Below, one piece after another: positions 56,239 through 63,802 of a DNA stretch of 64,000 bases (within the stretch, counting starts at the first letter, position 1; each line of letters begins with the position of its first letter). The DNA lies in assembly GCA_036389315.1 (NCBI GenBank), contig DASVQF010000039.1:164331-228330 (forward strand). Reading direction: 5' to 3'. The notes under the pieces are model-generated. The model had not been told where the DNA came from, made no database searches, and saw nothing but the letters and a program-made list of their open reading frames with translations. A program made the translations under genes and the position numbers. The DNA comes from DASQYE01 sp036389315. Lineage in GTDB: Bacteria > Acidobacteriota > Blastocatellia > Pyrinomonadales > Pyrinomonadaceae.

Positions 56239-56267
56239 TTGACTTACTTTAGCGCCCAATATATAAA
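56239..56267 (+). promoter_or_regulatory. Promoter candidate for the Cys-rich peptide gene
   Basis: TTGACT (56239-56244), 17-bp spacer, TATAAA (56262-56267). The rest of the 310-bp gap (56167-56477) shows no gene; the leader would be about 200 nt. Confidence 0.6.
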
Positions 56268-56477
56268 ATCCGCGTCTCATTATTCCCCAATAAGACTCAT
56301 CCTCTTATTGGCATTCATCAACCGCCACGGATCAATGAGGTATCTAACGGCAGCCTCTCTGTTATGACGTGCTCCAAGCTGAAAAATAACGCTATCACCT
56401 TTTCTTTCTGAAGTGTGCTAAGACCAAGGAAGAAACTTTCACCCTCGCTTAACCTCATTTGAATGAAAGGAGCTACC

Positions 56478-56780
56478 ATGAATTCCCCTCTAGCGAAGCT
56501 CACAATCAAGCTGCTGTGTCTGATTGCTTTGACTTTTGCGACGGTGGCCGTCAGCACTCCGAAGAGTGAAGCATGTGAGGCGTGTGTCAAGCTTTATACT
56601 CAAGATGGTCGAGTATTTTCTGGGTGCGGAGCCTATGGCAATCTGGGCCATACCTCATGTTTCCCTCGCGATTCTTATTGCGATACATCTGGGATTCAAT
56701 GTGACCCGACGCCTGGAGGTGGCGATGGATGCGAGGGCGGCGGCGGCGTATCATCACCCGACTGTCCTATCAATCCATGA
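56478..56780 (+). CDS. Small secreted cysteine-rich protein
   Basis: 100 residues from the ATG at 56478, which has AAAGGAG five bases upstream; the ATG at 56463 is unlikely. A signal peptide (IKLLCLIALTFATVAVSTPKS) precedes a mature part of about 70 residues with eight cysteines: EACEACVKL, FSGCGAYG, TSCFPRDSYCD, IQCDP, DGCEGGGG, PDCPINP. It also has a glycine-rich segment. This looks like a small disulfide-rich extracellular protein. I do not recognise the family. Its island location and its own promoter suggest an accessory function such as a secreted effector or a structural envelope peptide. Confidence 0.6.
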   Translation: MNSPLAKLTIKLLCLIALTFATVAVSTPKSEACEACVKLYTQDGRVFSGCGAYGNLGHTSCFPRDSYCDTSGIQCDPTPGGGDGCEGGGGVSSPDCPINP

Positions 56781-56933
56781 TTGCCCCAGGGCCAGGGTCG
56801 CTGAATTGAAGGATTTACAGGTAGCTCCATGCTTGGAGCATGTTTGAGATTCTGCTAATAGTTCCTCAATCCCTGCCCTGGGTTCAAACCATTAATAAAT
56901 GGGTGGCACGTTTCAGGCTGACCGGAGATGTCT

Positions 56934-58688
56934 ATGGTTCGATACGTGGCTTTTCTGGCCGTCGCGCTGCTCCTCGTCCAGAGCGCGCAGGCTCAAGAGC
57001 AATCAGAAAAGGTCAATCGTTCTCGGTCAAACTCACAATCAGCTTCCGCCTTAAAAACAGAGGAAGCTGTTTTGCGACGGCAGATGGCGGTCGCTCGCGT
57101 GCGAGGTTTTGCTGAACGAATTCTGGCTTTTAATGACACTAAGATAAAGACAATTGCGGTTGCTCGCATAGCCAACCTACTCTGGGTTGATGATGAACCC
57201 TATGCGCGCCAACTCTTCTTAAAAGCAGTTGATTTATCCGCTTCACAGAATGAGACATCCTCAACTTCATCAAAGCTAAAGCCAGGAGAATTGGCCTACC
57301 TTCGCCGTCAGGTTATTGCACAGATTGCCCGACGGGACGCCGCCTGGGCGAAGCGACTGACAGAGGGTGATTCCTTCTCTAATAGTGCAGTCAATCGCAT
57401 GCAAACGAATGTTGAGATTGCGCTTGACCATGTTGTCAACGGCGATGTAAAGAGCGGCGCTGCTTTCGCAGAGCGCAGCCTGCAAAGCGGCTTCTCACCC
57501 TGGTTAGTTTCAGTCCTGAAAGAGCTGCGCCGCAAGGATGAGCCCGCGGCCAACGCGCTTTTTCCCAAAACTCTTGAGAGGCTGGTCAACGAGCCCGCAG
57601 TAGACGCCGAACACCTGCTCTATCTCGGCACCTACGTCTTCACCTCGCCGAAGGCCGATCCCGTGCGTGATAGTGATATTCAGGTAGGCGTGGGCAGGAT
57701 ACTGGTATATGACATCACAGCAGACCGCCCGAACATCCCGCCCGGACTAGTGCGCGCCTATCTTGAGGCCGCCACTCAGATTCTCACCCGCCGAATCTCA
57801 AATCCTAAGTATCGGCCACATTATTATGCCGCCTGTTATTTAATGCTGCCTAAAGCTAAAAAGTTTGCCCCGCACCTTGCCCCTTACATTGCGGCAGCAA
57901 TGCATGCGCTCGCCTCCGATGTGCCGCCTGAGCTGACTCAGGAGTCGGCATATAAAAATCTGGCAGCCACAGCCCCCAAAGATTTCGATGAAACTTTAAA
58001 AGAAATAGAGGACATACCGGACGAGGATAGCCGCGACGCGCGATACCTGTCGCTGGTTTTTGATCTCTGGCACGCTGGTAATTACATCAAAGCCCGCTCG
58101 GTCGCCAGCAGGCTGAGCGAGCGAGAGGTGCGTGACCGGCTAGCCATATTGATTGACTTTGGAGAGGCTGCAAGATTGCTCGAACGGGGGCAAACGGCTG
58201 TGGCCGAGGAAACTGCCGGTAAGCTGCCGATAGGTATCGAACGCGCCGTGCTCTGGCTCGCAGTCTCGCGCAAGCGTGCGGCAGAAGGCGACTCGCGGCG
58301 CGCGGCCGAGGCTATTGACAACGCCCTGGCCGCCGCCAATAAAGTTGATGATGCCCATCGTCCGTTTCTTCTTCTGAATGCTTCAAGCCAACTCGCGCAC
58401 TTTCATAAGACGCTTGCCAGCTCAACACTGGCGGAAGCTGTCCGCGAATTTAATAGACAGCAACCGGAGGCGCTGGCAAAGGTTAAGTGGGAACAACGTG
58501 TAGACGCCGGGCCGCTCTGGCGGGACTTTCCGCTCAAGGTCAAAGGCGTCGAGTTCGGATTTGAACAGACGTTACCACCTCTGGTTGCAAACGATGTCGA
58601 AGGAGTGGTGGCGGTTGTGAATGACCTGAAAGTCGAAGGGGCGCAGGCGCAGTCGTTGCTTGCGCTCGCTGGCGCGCTGCTGAAGTAA
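56934..58688 (+). CDS. Secreted helical-repeat protein of unknown function
   Basis: 584 residues from the ATG at 56934 (GGAG six bases upstream; the ATG at 56928 is too close to it). Signal peptide YVAFLAVALLLVQSAQAQ, then an almost entirely helical protein: RARVRGFAERILAF-type helices, IAVARIANLLWVDDEPYARQ, LAYLRRQVIAQIARRDAAWA, AERSLQSGFSPWLVSVLKEL, up to FNRQQPEALAKVKWEQRV and VVNDLKVEGAQAQSLLALAG. The repeats look TPR- or HEAT-like but irregular. Similar proteins followed by TonB-like and thioredoxin-like genes occur in acidobacteria as far as I recall. Function unknown; protein binding in the periplasm is the likely theme. Confidence 0.75.
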   Translation: MVRYVAFLAVALLLVQSAQAQEQSEKVNRSRSNSQSASALKTEEAVLRRQMAVARVRGFAERILAFNDTKIKTIAVARIANLLWVDDEPYARQLFLKAVDLSASQNETSSTSSKLKPGELAYLRRQVIAQIARRDAAWAKRLTEGDSFSNSAVNRMQTNVEIALDHVVNGDVKSGAAFAERSLQSGFSPWLVSVLKELRRKDEPAANALFPKTLERLVNEPAVDAEHLLYLGTYVFTSPKADPVRDSDIQVGVGRILVYDITADRPNIPPGLVRAYLEAATQILTRRISNPKYRPHYYAACYLMLPKAKKFAPHLAPYIAAAMHALASDVPPELTQESAYKNLAATAPKDFDETLKEIEDIPDEDSRDARYLSLVFDLWHAGNYIKARSVASRLSEREVRDRLAILIDFGEAARLLERGQTAVAEETAGKLPIGIERAVLWLAVSRKRAAEGDSRRAAEAIDNALAAANKVDDAHRPFLLLNASSQLAHFHKTLASSTLAEAVREFNRQQPEALAKVKWEQRVDAGPLWRDFPLKVKGVEFGFEQTLPPLVANDVEGVVAVVNDLKVEGAQAQSLLALAGALLK

Positions 58689-58720
58689 GCGGCTTTGTAT
58701 ATCAATGAGAGAGGCAGCTT

Positions 58721-59152
58721 ATGACTAACAATAGAAAGAATAACATACCGCTCCTGATTGCTCTACTCTTTCTGACGGTAAGCGCGCTGACGACTTCGAT
58801 TGTTAGTTCGCAATCTTCAAGAGCGATCACTGTCAACGAGAGGTCGCTGCGCAAGATGGCGACGAGAACCGTCATGCCGACTTTCCCGGAAGAGGCGAAG
58901 AAGCATGGCGCAAAGGGTGTCGCGGTTGCTGAGCTTGAGTTTGATGATAAAGGGGCTGTGGCACAGGTCGAAGTGCTGGAAGCGCCCGACCCGCTCATCA
59001 AACAATCGGTCATCGATGCAGTTAAGCAATGGAAATTCAGCCCCACAACTGCCAATGAAAACCCGGTCAATGTGCGTGGCAAGTTGACCTTCTATTATGT
59101 GATAGATGAACGGGGCGAGGGGCGCGTGGAAAATCCAAAGCAGTTTAATTAA
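58721..59152 (+). CDS. TonB C-terminal-domain protein (energy-transducer-like)
   Basis: 143 residues: an N-terminal membrane segment or signal (IPLLIALLFLTVSALTTSIV) and a TonB C-terminal domain (MPTFPEEAKKHGAKGVAVAE, VLEAPDPLIKQSVIDAVKQW, LTFYYVIDERGEG). The proline-rich spacer of a true TonB is missing, so it is too short to reach across the periplasm. More likely it is a periplasmic TonB-fold protein that interacts with outer-membrane partners. It starts 32 bp after the helical-repeat protein. The following thioredoxin-rhodanese gene begins 37 bp after its stop, so the three genes probably form one unit. Confidence 0.85.
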   Translation: MTNNRKNNIPLLIALLFLTVSALTTSIVSSQSSRAITVNERSLRKMATRTVMPTFPEEAKKHGAKGVAVAELEFDDKGAVAQVEVLEAPDPLIKQSVIDAVKQWKFSPTTANENPVNVRGKLTFYYVIDERGEGRVENPKQFN

Positions 59153-59189
59153 ATTGCGTGCTCGTCCTGAGCAGGGAAGCGAGCTTGTC

Positions 59190-60062
59190 ATGAACAACCT
59201 GAGCAGAAGGGTTGGGCTCTTCGCCAATATTGCTATTATCGTGGTGGCGCTTTTGTTGTGCGTCGTCCTGGTCAAACGTCATCTCATGACAGGGGGCGGC
59301 GAGACTGTAGACCATAGCGCTGAGCCCAGTAATGAACTGCGAGTTGGTTCCAAGCTTCCTTTGGCAAATATTGATTGGGCTAAGAACAGTCGGACGCTTC
59401 TGCTCGCCCTCTCGAAAGACTGCCACTTTTGTTCGGAAAGCGCATCGTTTTACCAACGACTCGCACAGGCGTCTGCTGAGCGTGGAAATATTCAACTAAT
59501 TGCCATCCTGCCGGAGACGGTTAACGACGGACAGAAGTACTTGAGCGATCTCGGCGTAACTACCAGCGAAGTTAGACAGGTATCTTTCAATGCCATTGGA
59601 GTTAGAAGAGTACCGGCTTTGATTCTGGTTGATAACACCGGGGTTGTAACAGATATATGGCAGGGCAAACTGGTTGACAGCCAGGAATTCGGGGTGTTGA
59701 GTAGACTTCAATTAAATAATAGTGCGAGAGACCCTCAGCTAGCCGGAAAAAATACGCAACCTATAATTGACAATAAAGCAGAGACTATTGGCGCAGCAGA
59801 CCTCAAGCGTCTGCTCGATAGTGGGCAGCGTGTTGTTCTTCTGGATGTGCGAGAACGCTCGGCTTACGCTTCCTCTCATATTCCTGGCGCAAAGAATATT
59901 CCCGTAGATGAACTAGAAGCACGAGCTATCAATGAATTGCCGCCATCTGATCTGATTGTGGCCTACTGTCACTGCGCTAATGATAGTCTCAGTCAGCTTG
60001 CCCGCAAGCATTTACTCGCGCAGGGGTTCCAGCATGTGGTCGTGCTGCGCGCAGCAGGTTGA
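59190..60062 (+). CDS. Membrane-anchored thioredoxin-like plus rhodanese-domain protein
   Basis: 290 residues from the ATG at 59190, chosen because it directly precedes the membrane anchor (VGLFANIAIIVVALLLCVVLV); the open frame begins earlier inside the TonB gene. Domain 1 (about 50-185) is thioredoxin/TlpA-like with the redox motif CHFC in ALSKDCHFCSESA. Domain 2 (about 200-290) is a rhodanese fold: RVVLLDVRERSAYASSHIPG and a catalytic Cys in VAYCHCANDS. It ends abruptly with HVVVLRAAG, lacking the last helix of many rhodanese domains. Probably a periplasmic disulfide or sulfur-handling protein that serves the secreted partners upstream, such as the Cys-rich peptide (inference). Confidence 0.85.
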   Translation: MNNLSRRVGLFANIAIIVVALLLCVVLVKRHLMTGGGETVDHSAEPSNELRVGSKLPLANIDWAKNSRTLLLALSKDCHFCSESASFYQRLAQASAERGNIQLIAILPETVNDGQKYLSDLGVTTSEVRQVSFNAIGVRRVPALILVDNTGVVTDIWQGKLVDSQEFGVLSRLQLNNSARDPQLAGKNTQPIIDNKAETIGAADLKRLLDSGQRVVLLDVRERSAYASSHIPGAKNIPVDELEARAINELPPSDLIVAYCHCANDSLSQLARKHLLAQGFQHVVVLRAAG

Positions 60063-60284
60063 CGCGGCGCGGGCCTTCAGCCGGGCTCTGTTGTAAGAAC
60101 AGGTATCCAGAATAAGAGCTTCTCGTTAGTTCCAGAGCTGAGCTAAGATGTGTGCCAGTTGTGTGCCAACTCATCAAAACTAAACAAACTTAGCCATACA
60201 GGAAATTGTGGACTTTGTCTATAAACCTTATAAAGACATACTTTAATCAACTCAGGCAAACTCACCGCTAATGGCTATTGAAGA

Positions 60285-60330
60285 TTTGTAAACTGCGGGT
60301 CGGGGGTTCAAATCCCTCCACCGGCTCCAA
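60285..60330 (+). repeat. Attachment-site-like repeat, right copy (tRNA-Thr 3' half)
   Basis: Exact 46-bp copy of 55096-55141 without the tRNA 5' half, so it cannot make a tRNA. It marks the right end of the island and, with the similar hairpin after it, perhaps the left end of a second element. Confidence 0.85.
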
Positions 60331-60417
60331 TAGAATCAGTAAGAAAGGGCATTCAGCGCGGATGCCCTTTCGAGCTTTGTGCGCCTGTACAAGACAAACA
60401 CTGGAACAGAGCGTTAG

Positions 60418-61341
60418 GTGATAATTGAAGAAGCAGCGGCGCTGATTGCCAGGCATTGCCCGCGCCTGGTGGTTGACTCGATTGAACGCCTCGGGGAAGG
60501 TGATTTCTGCGTCGCGTATCTGGTCAACAATGAATGGGTCTTTCGCTTCGCCAAGCATGAGCGCGCGGCCGCCAGCTTGCGACGGGAGGCTTGCTTGCTG
60601 CCGCTGATTTCCGGCCGCTTCGATCTCCGAATCCCGTCGCCGCAGCTTATGGACGCGGGCCGCTCGTGCGCCTTGATGAGATACCCGCTACTTCCGGGCC
60701 CGGCCTTGACGCGAGAGCGATACCTGCGACTTTCCGAAGCCGAGCGCGAACGTTGCGCCGCTCAGGTCGCGGGCTTTCTGGCGCAGTTGCACGCTATTGA
60801 GGTAAGCGTGGCGGGCCGGTGCGGCGTCGAGGTCGCGGACTACTCTGCTAAATATGAAGGGCTGCTCGTGCGGGCCCATGAGCAGTTCTTCGAGAAGCTC
60901 GCCGGGCCCGAGCAGGCATTTGTGGAGCGGACAGTCGAAGGCTATCTCAATTCTCAAGCTCGCTGCGCCTTTGAGCCTTCTCTCCTGCACGGAGACCTCT
61001 CGCCGGATCACGTCCTCTACGACGAGCGCACGCCTCGTGTGACCGCGATCATAGACTTCGGCGACATGGTCATAGGCGACCCGGCATGGGACTTGGTCTT
61101 TATTTATGAGGATTATGGATTGGACTTCTTCGCCAGGCTCCTGCGCAGGTACGCGGCTGGTGAATCTGTCGCGCTCATCGAACGCGCTTATCGCTTCTAC
61201 GTTCTTGCGGCGATTGAGTGGGCCGTGGCGAGCGCCGAAGAGGGGGCGGCTGATTTTGACGAAGCCGTGGCCCAGGTGGGCCAACTCAGGGCTCGCGGCG
61301 AGCAGGAGTTTCAGGAATTGCTGCGAGCGTGCTTGAAATAA
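60418..61341 (+). CDS. Aminoglycoside phosphotransferase (APH)-family kinase
   Basis: 307 residues from a GTG start (no strong ribosome binding site). Protein-kinase-like fold: LGEGDFCVAYLVNNEWVFRF contains the N-lobe with the ATP-anchoring Lys in FRFAKHERAAASLRRE, the catalytic loop is LLHGDLSPDHVLYD (about 198-211), and the metal motif IIDFGDMVIGDPAWDL (about 220-235). APH-family proteins phosphorylate antibiotics or small hydroxylated metabolites. Presence of the fold does not prove resistance; many members act on choline, homoserine or unknown substrates. It lies just after the right tRNA repeat, in what may be a second inserted segment. Confidence 0.88.
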   Translation: MIIEEAAALIARHCPRLVVDSIERLGEGDFCVAYLVNNEWVFRFAKHERAAASLRREACLLPLISGRFDLRIPSPQLMDAGRSCALMRYPLLPGPALTRERYLRLSEAERERCAAQVAGFLAQLHAIEVSVAGRCGVEVADYSAKYEGLLVRAHEQFFEKLAGPEQAFVERTVEGYLNSQARCAFEPSLLHGDLSPDHVLYDERTPRVTAIIDFGDMVIGDPAWDLVFIYEDYGLDFFARLLRRYAAGESVALIERAYRFYVLAAIEWAVASAEEGAADFDEAVAQVGQLRARGEQEFQELLRACLK

Positions 61342-61392
61342 TAATCGTAATACTAATAAGATTCTTCCATGTCCTATCTACGGGCACACATA

Positions 61393-61914
61393 ATGACGAG
61401 GAGCCTGGCGCTGATGCTCCTGCTCGCGCTCTGTCCGCTCACCCGAGCGCAAAACCTTAAAACGGGTGGAGAGCACGGGATCGTCGTCCTCAAATACAAC
61501 TGGACGAGTTACAGGCCGGGCTGGGATCGGCGGCTGACGGGCGGCATGGGCCCAGTGCGCGATTCATCCGGACAAATCAATCCGCCTGTTCTGGCCAAGG
61601 GAACGCCGCCGATCAAGCTCGGCTACCTGTACAAGACCAAGTTTGCCAATAAGGGGCAGAAGGAAGTTCGCGTGATTGTCTGGGAGTACAGGTTTACTGA
61701 TCGGGTGAGTCGTGAATCCACTGCGCACCGCTTCCGCAGCGTGCTGAAGCTGAAGCCTAAGGCGAGCGGCGAGCTAAGGGAGTTCTCCTATAAGCAGCCG
61801 GCCAGCGTCACCAACGTCAATGTCGCAGGGAAAGATCCCAGGGAGGCGTTTGAGGAAGAGGTGAGGATTATTCGTGTCGAGTATACGGACGGCAGCGTAT
61901 GGGCGGCGGAGTAG
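61393..61914 (+). CDS. Secreted protein of unknown function
   Basis: 173 residues from the ATG at 61393 (an ATG at 61369 also fits). Signal peptide SLALMLLLALCPLTRAQ. The mature part is beta-rich and looks like a small immunoglobulin-like sandwich: IVVLKYNWTSYRPGWDRR, YKTKFANKGQKEVRVIVWEY, SVLKLKPKASGELREF, VRIIRVEYTDGSVW. The phrase 'KFANKGQKEVRVIVWEYRF' is typical of proteins that modulate envelope adhesion or bind peptides, but I do not recognise a named family. It is preceded by APH and followed by two nucleotidyltransferase-like genes. Confidence 0.68.
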   Translation: MTRSLALMLLLALCPLTRAQNLKTGGEHGIVVLKYNWTSYRPGWDRRLTGGMGPVRDSSGQINPPVLAKGTPPIKLGYLYKTKFANKGQKEVRVIVWEYRFTDRVSRESTAHRFRSVLKLKPKASGELREFSYKQPASVTNVNVAGKDPREAFEEEVRIIRVEYTDGSVWAAE

Positions 61915-62051
61915 CCGAGCCCTGCGGGAGAAGCGATTGATTGACGCCGACCAGGAATCCAACTCGCCGGGGCGCGTCCATCTCTCCACACCATTGCTTT
62001 CAAGCGCGTCTCTACAAATTCCGCTTGAACGCTTCATGCTTAGCCGCCGGT

Positions 62052-62591
62052 ATGGACAACAGAGAGCTGAAGGCAGAGGCCGATCTGCTGATTCAAAAAT
62101 GTCATATGGCGGAGCTGCTGGCCGCCTACCCGCGCTGGTTTATCGGCGGCAGTTATGGCTACGACCTGATGTGCTGGCGCGATCTGGATATATATGTCTT
62201 CGACCCCGAGCATAATCTGGAACGGTGCTTTGATGTTGCTTGCCGGCTAACCCACCGGCTCGCCGCTCAGAAATCTCGCTTCACTAATAACGTCGGCGGC
62301 GAGCCCAACGGCTTCTATTGGGGCATCAAGCTGGGCAACGAGCGGCAGGGCGCCTGGAAACTGGATGTTTGGTTCCTGGACGACGTGAGTTATGACCAGC
62401 ACGCGGATTACGTCGCAAGGATGCGCGCCAGGCTGACGGCCGAGCATAGATCGTCCATCATTGAGATCAAAGAGGCATACTGGCGGCGGCCAGAGTACAG
62501 AGATACCATTACCAGCGATCTCATCTATCGCGCGGTTCTCGATAGCGGCGTGAGAAACCTCAGCGACTTCGAGTCCTTCTTAGCCGGATAA
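62052..62591 (+). CDS. Nucleotidyltransferase-like protein
   Basis: 179 residues from the ATG at 62052, which begins MDNRELKAEADLLIQKCHMA; the frame is open from 61941, but that part looks non-coding. The sequence FIGGSYGYDLMCWRDLDIYV resembles the nucleotidyltransferase active site (G-G-S/G-x-x-x-D-x-D: GGSYGYDL...DLDIYV), and later WKLDVWFLDDVSY supplies a third acidic residue. Proteins of this kind are related to aminoglycoside nucleotidyltransferases and MNT-like antitoxins. The next gene is a second, different nucleotidyltransferase. Substrate unknown. Confidence 0.7.
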   Translation: MDNRELKAEADLLIQKCHMAELLAAYPRWFIGGSYGYDLMCWRDLDIYVFDPEHNLERCFDVACRLTHRLAAQKSRFTNNVGGEPNGFYWGIKLGNERQGAWKLDVWFLDDVSYDQHADYVARMRARLTAEHRSSIIEIKEAYWRRPEYRDTITSDLIYRAVLDSGVRNLSDFESFLAG

Positions 62592-62619
62592 GCCAGGCTG
62601 CGCCCGAGCTGTTTATTAA

Positions 62620-63120
62620 ATGGATATGAGTCCGGAAACATATAGCGATGTCTTCGAGCGGCTCGAACGAGACCAGGCTCGCTACGTCGTGGTCGGCGGC
62701 GTCGCCGTCGTCCTGCACGGCTACGTCCGCCCCATAGCCGACCTCGACTTGGTTATTGACCGCGCCCCCGAGGAGATCAATCGCGCAATGCGTGCCCTGA
62801 GCGGTCTGGGCTTCGTCCCGAGCATTCCACTGCCGCTGAGCGCCCTGACCGTTCTGCGGATGTTCGACCAGCACGAGCGAGAGATTGACGTTTTCGTTCG
62901 CTATGCCATCCCGTTCGAGGAGTTGCGGAGGGATTCCGCGCAGGTACACATAGGCCGGAGCACCGTTCGCATCATCTCTCGGGAACATCTGCTGCGGGTG
63001 AAGCGAATCAACGGGCGCGCGCACGACCTGATGGATGTTGAAGCCTTGCTCGCGCTTGAAGCTGGCGACAGCAGCCATGCTGCGCCCCCGCCGGCGGGCC
63101 AGCAGGATAAATCCGGATAG
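62620..63120 (+). CDS. Nucleotidyltransferase of MNT/DUF6036-like type
   Basis: 166 residues. The active-site pattern is YVVVGGVAVVLHGYVRPIAD, LDLVID (G-G-x9-R-x-T/I-x-D-x-D), followed by FDQHEREIDVFVRY with the third acidic residue and a C-terminal substrate helix (REHLLRVKRINGRAHDLMDV). Such stand-alone proteins occur in AbiEii-like or DUF6036-like groups and in MNT-HEPN pairs; no HEPN or AbiEi partner is visible here. The tail after residue 150 is disordered. ATG at 62620 or 62626. It is the last gene before the tRNA-Tyr cluster. Confidence 0.75.
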   Translation: MDMSPETYSDVFERLERDQARYVVVGGVAVVLHGYVRPIADLDLVIDRAPEEINRAMRALSGLGFVPSIPLPLSALTVLRMFDQHEREIDVFVRYAIPFEELRRDSAQVHIGRSTVRIISREHLLRVKRINGRAHDLMDVEALLALEAGDSSHAAPPPAGQQDKSG

Positions 63121-63279
63121 CCGGCTCAAAGGCGGCCAGCCAGCCCATTTCTACCCATAACTGCCTCCTTAATATAATGTTCACAGGCGGCTTCGGCAGT
63201 AACCCGAGGGGCGGGAGCGCGCCGCCGAGCCCCTTCCGGGCGCAAGGCGCGAAGAGTCGCGCCGCACACTTGCAAACTT

Positions 63280-63367
63280 GATAAAACTCAGTTAAAGTGG
63301 CCGTTTTGTAGCTGGTATGAAATTATCGTCCGTACTAATCAGGGGGTTCAGATAATTACCGGCTGCA
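63280..63367 (+). other. Degraded tRNA-Thr(UGU)-like relic
   Basis: In order: CTCAG (63287-63291), AAGTGGCCGTTTTGTA up to 63310, GGGGGTTCA (63342-63350) and ACCGGCTGCA (63358-63367), matching D arm, anticodon loop, T arm and acceptor end of the tRNA at 55066-55140, with about 15-20 extra bases in the middle. It could be the ancestral position of tRNA-Thr directly before tRNA-Tyr. Confidence 0.4.
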
Positions 63368-63388
63368 AGAGAGGGTTTGACAAGACGA

Positions 63389-63476
63389 GCAGGGGTGGTC
63401 GAGTGGTTAATGGCACCGGGCTGTAAACCCGGCGGGCTCACGCCCTACGTAGGTTCGAATCCTACCCCCTGCACCA
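63389..63476 (+). tRNA. tRNA-Tyr (anticodon GUA)
   Basis: Acceptor GCAGGGG/CCCCTGC, anticodon stem CCGGG/CCCGG with loop CTGTAAA (anticodon GTA in DNA), long class II variable arm (CGGGCTCACGCCCTACG region), T arm AGGTTCGAATCCT, encoded CCA. Confidence 0.97.
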
Positions 63477-63484
63477 TGAAGATT

Positions 63485-63542
63485 AGGGATGAGGGCCGCA
63501 GGGTGAGGGATGAATAAAGAAACTGTTTCATCCCACATCCCT
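63485..63542. repeat. Nested hairpin between tRNA-Tyr and tRNA-Gly
   Basis: AGGGATG (63485-63491) pairs with CATCCCT (63536-63542), and GGGATGAA (63507-63514) with TTCATCCC (63527-63534). Same low-complexity style as the other intergenic palindromes; may help process the tRNA transcript. Confidence 0.6.
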
Positions 63543-63557
63543 GGAGCCCTTTGTTGA

Positions 63558-63633
63558 GCGGGTGTAGCTCAGTTGGTAGAGCATCAGCCTTCCAAGCTGA
63601 GGGTCGCGAGTTCGAGTCTCGTCGCCCGCTCCA
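63558..63633 (+). tRNA. tRNA-Gly (anticodon UCC)
   Basis: Acceptor GCGGGTG/CGCCCGC, D arm GCTCAGTTGGTAGAGC, anticodon stem TCAGC/GCTGA with loop CTTCCAA (anticodon TCC), T arm GCGAGTTCGAGTCTCGT, encoded CCA. Confidence 0.97.
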
Positions 63634-63667
63634 AAATCTCGATTGCCGAAACAGCAGACGACCCTCG

Positions 63668-63742
63668 GCCCGCGTAGCTCAGGGGTAGAGCGCCTCCTTG
63701 GTAAGGAGGAGGTCATGAGTTCAAATCTCATCGCGGGCTCCA
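63668..63742 (+). tRNA. tRNA-Thr (anticodon GGU)
   Basis: Acceptor GCCCGCG/CGCGGGC, D arm GCTCAGGGGTAGAGC, anticodon stem CCTCC/GGAGG with loop TTGGTAA (anticodon GGT), T arm ATGAGTTCAAATCTCAT, encoded CCA. Directly upstream of tuf. Confidence 0.97.
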
Positions 63743-63802
63743 TCAAGCGGAAGCTTTCGATTAAGTAATATTTGATCTTGAAAATAAAGAGGCCATCTCG
63801 GA

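Larger units (their letters stand above)
55142..60330. mobile_element. tRNA-Thr-inserted genomic island (about 5.2 kb, no integrase seen)
   Basis: Bounded on the left by the intact tRNA-Thr(UGU) and on the right by a 46-bp copy of its 3' half. The first kilobase or more is clearly AT-richer than the flanks. Contents: a structured hairpin, a truncated DUF4268 gene, a Cys-rich secreted peptide, a secreted 585-residue protein, a TonB-like protein and a thioredoxin-rhodanese protein. About 60 bp beyond each repeat copy, including a hairpin, are also alike (about 80%), as if a second related element starts at 60331. No recombinase gene remains, so it is an immobile remnant or was mobilised in trans. 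Confidence 0.7.

Noticed and set aside
60268..60340. A second functional tRNA-Thr(UGU) at the right repeat
   Set aside because: Only the 3' half is present; there is no acceptor 5' strand or D arm.
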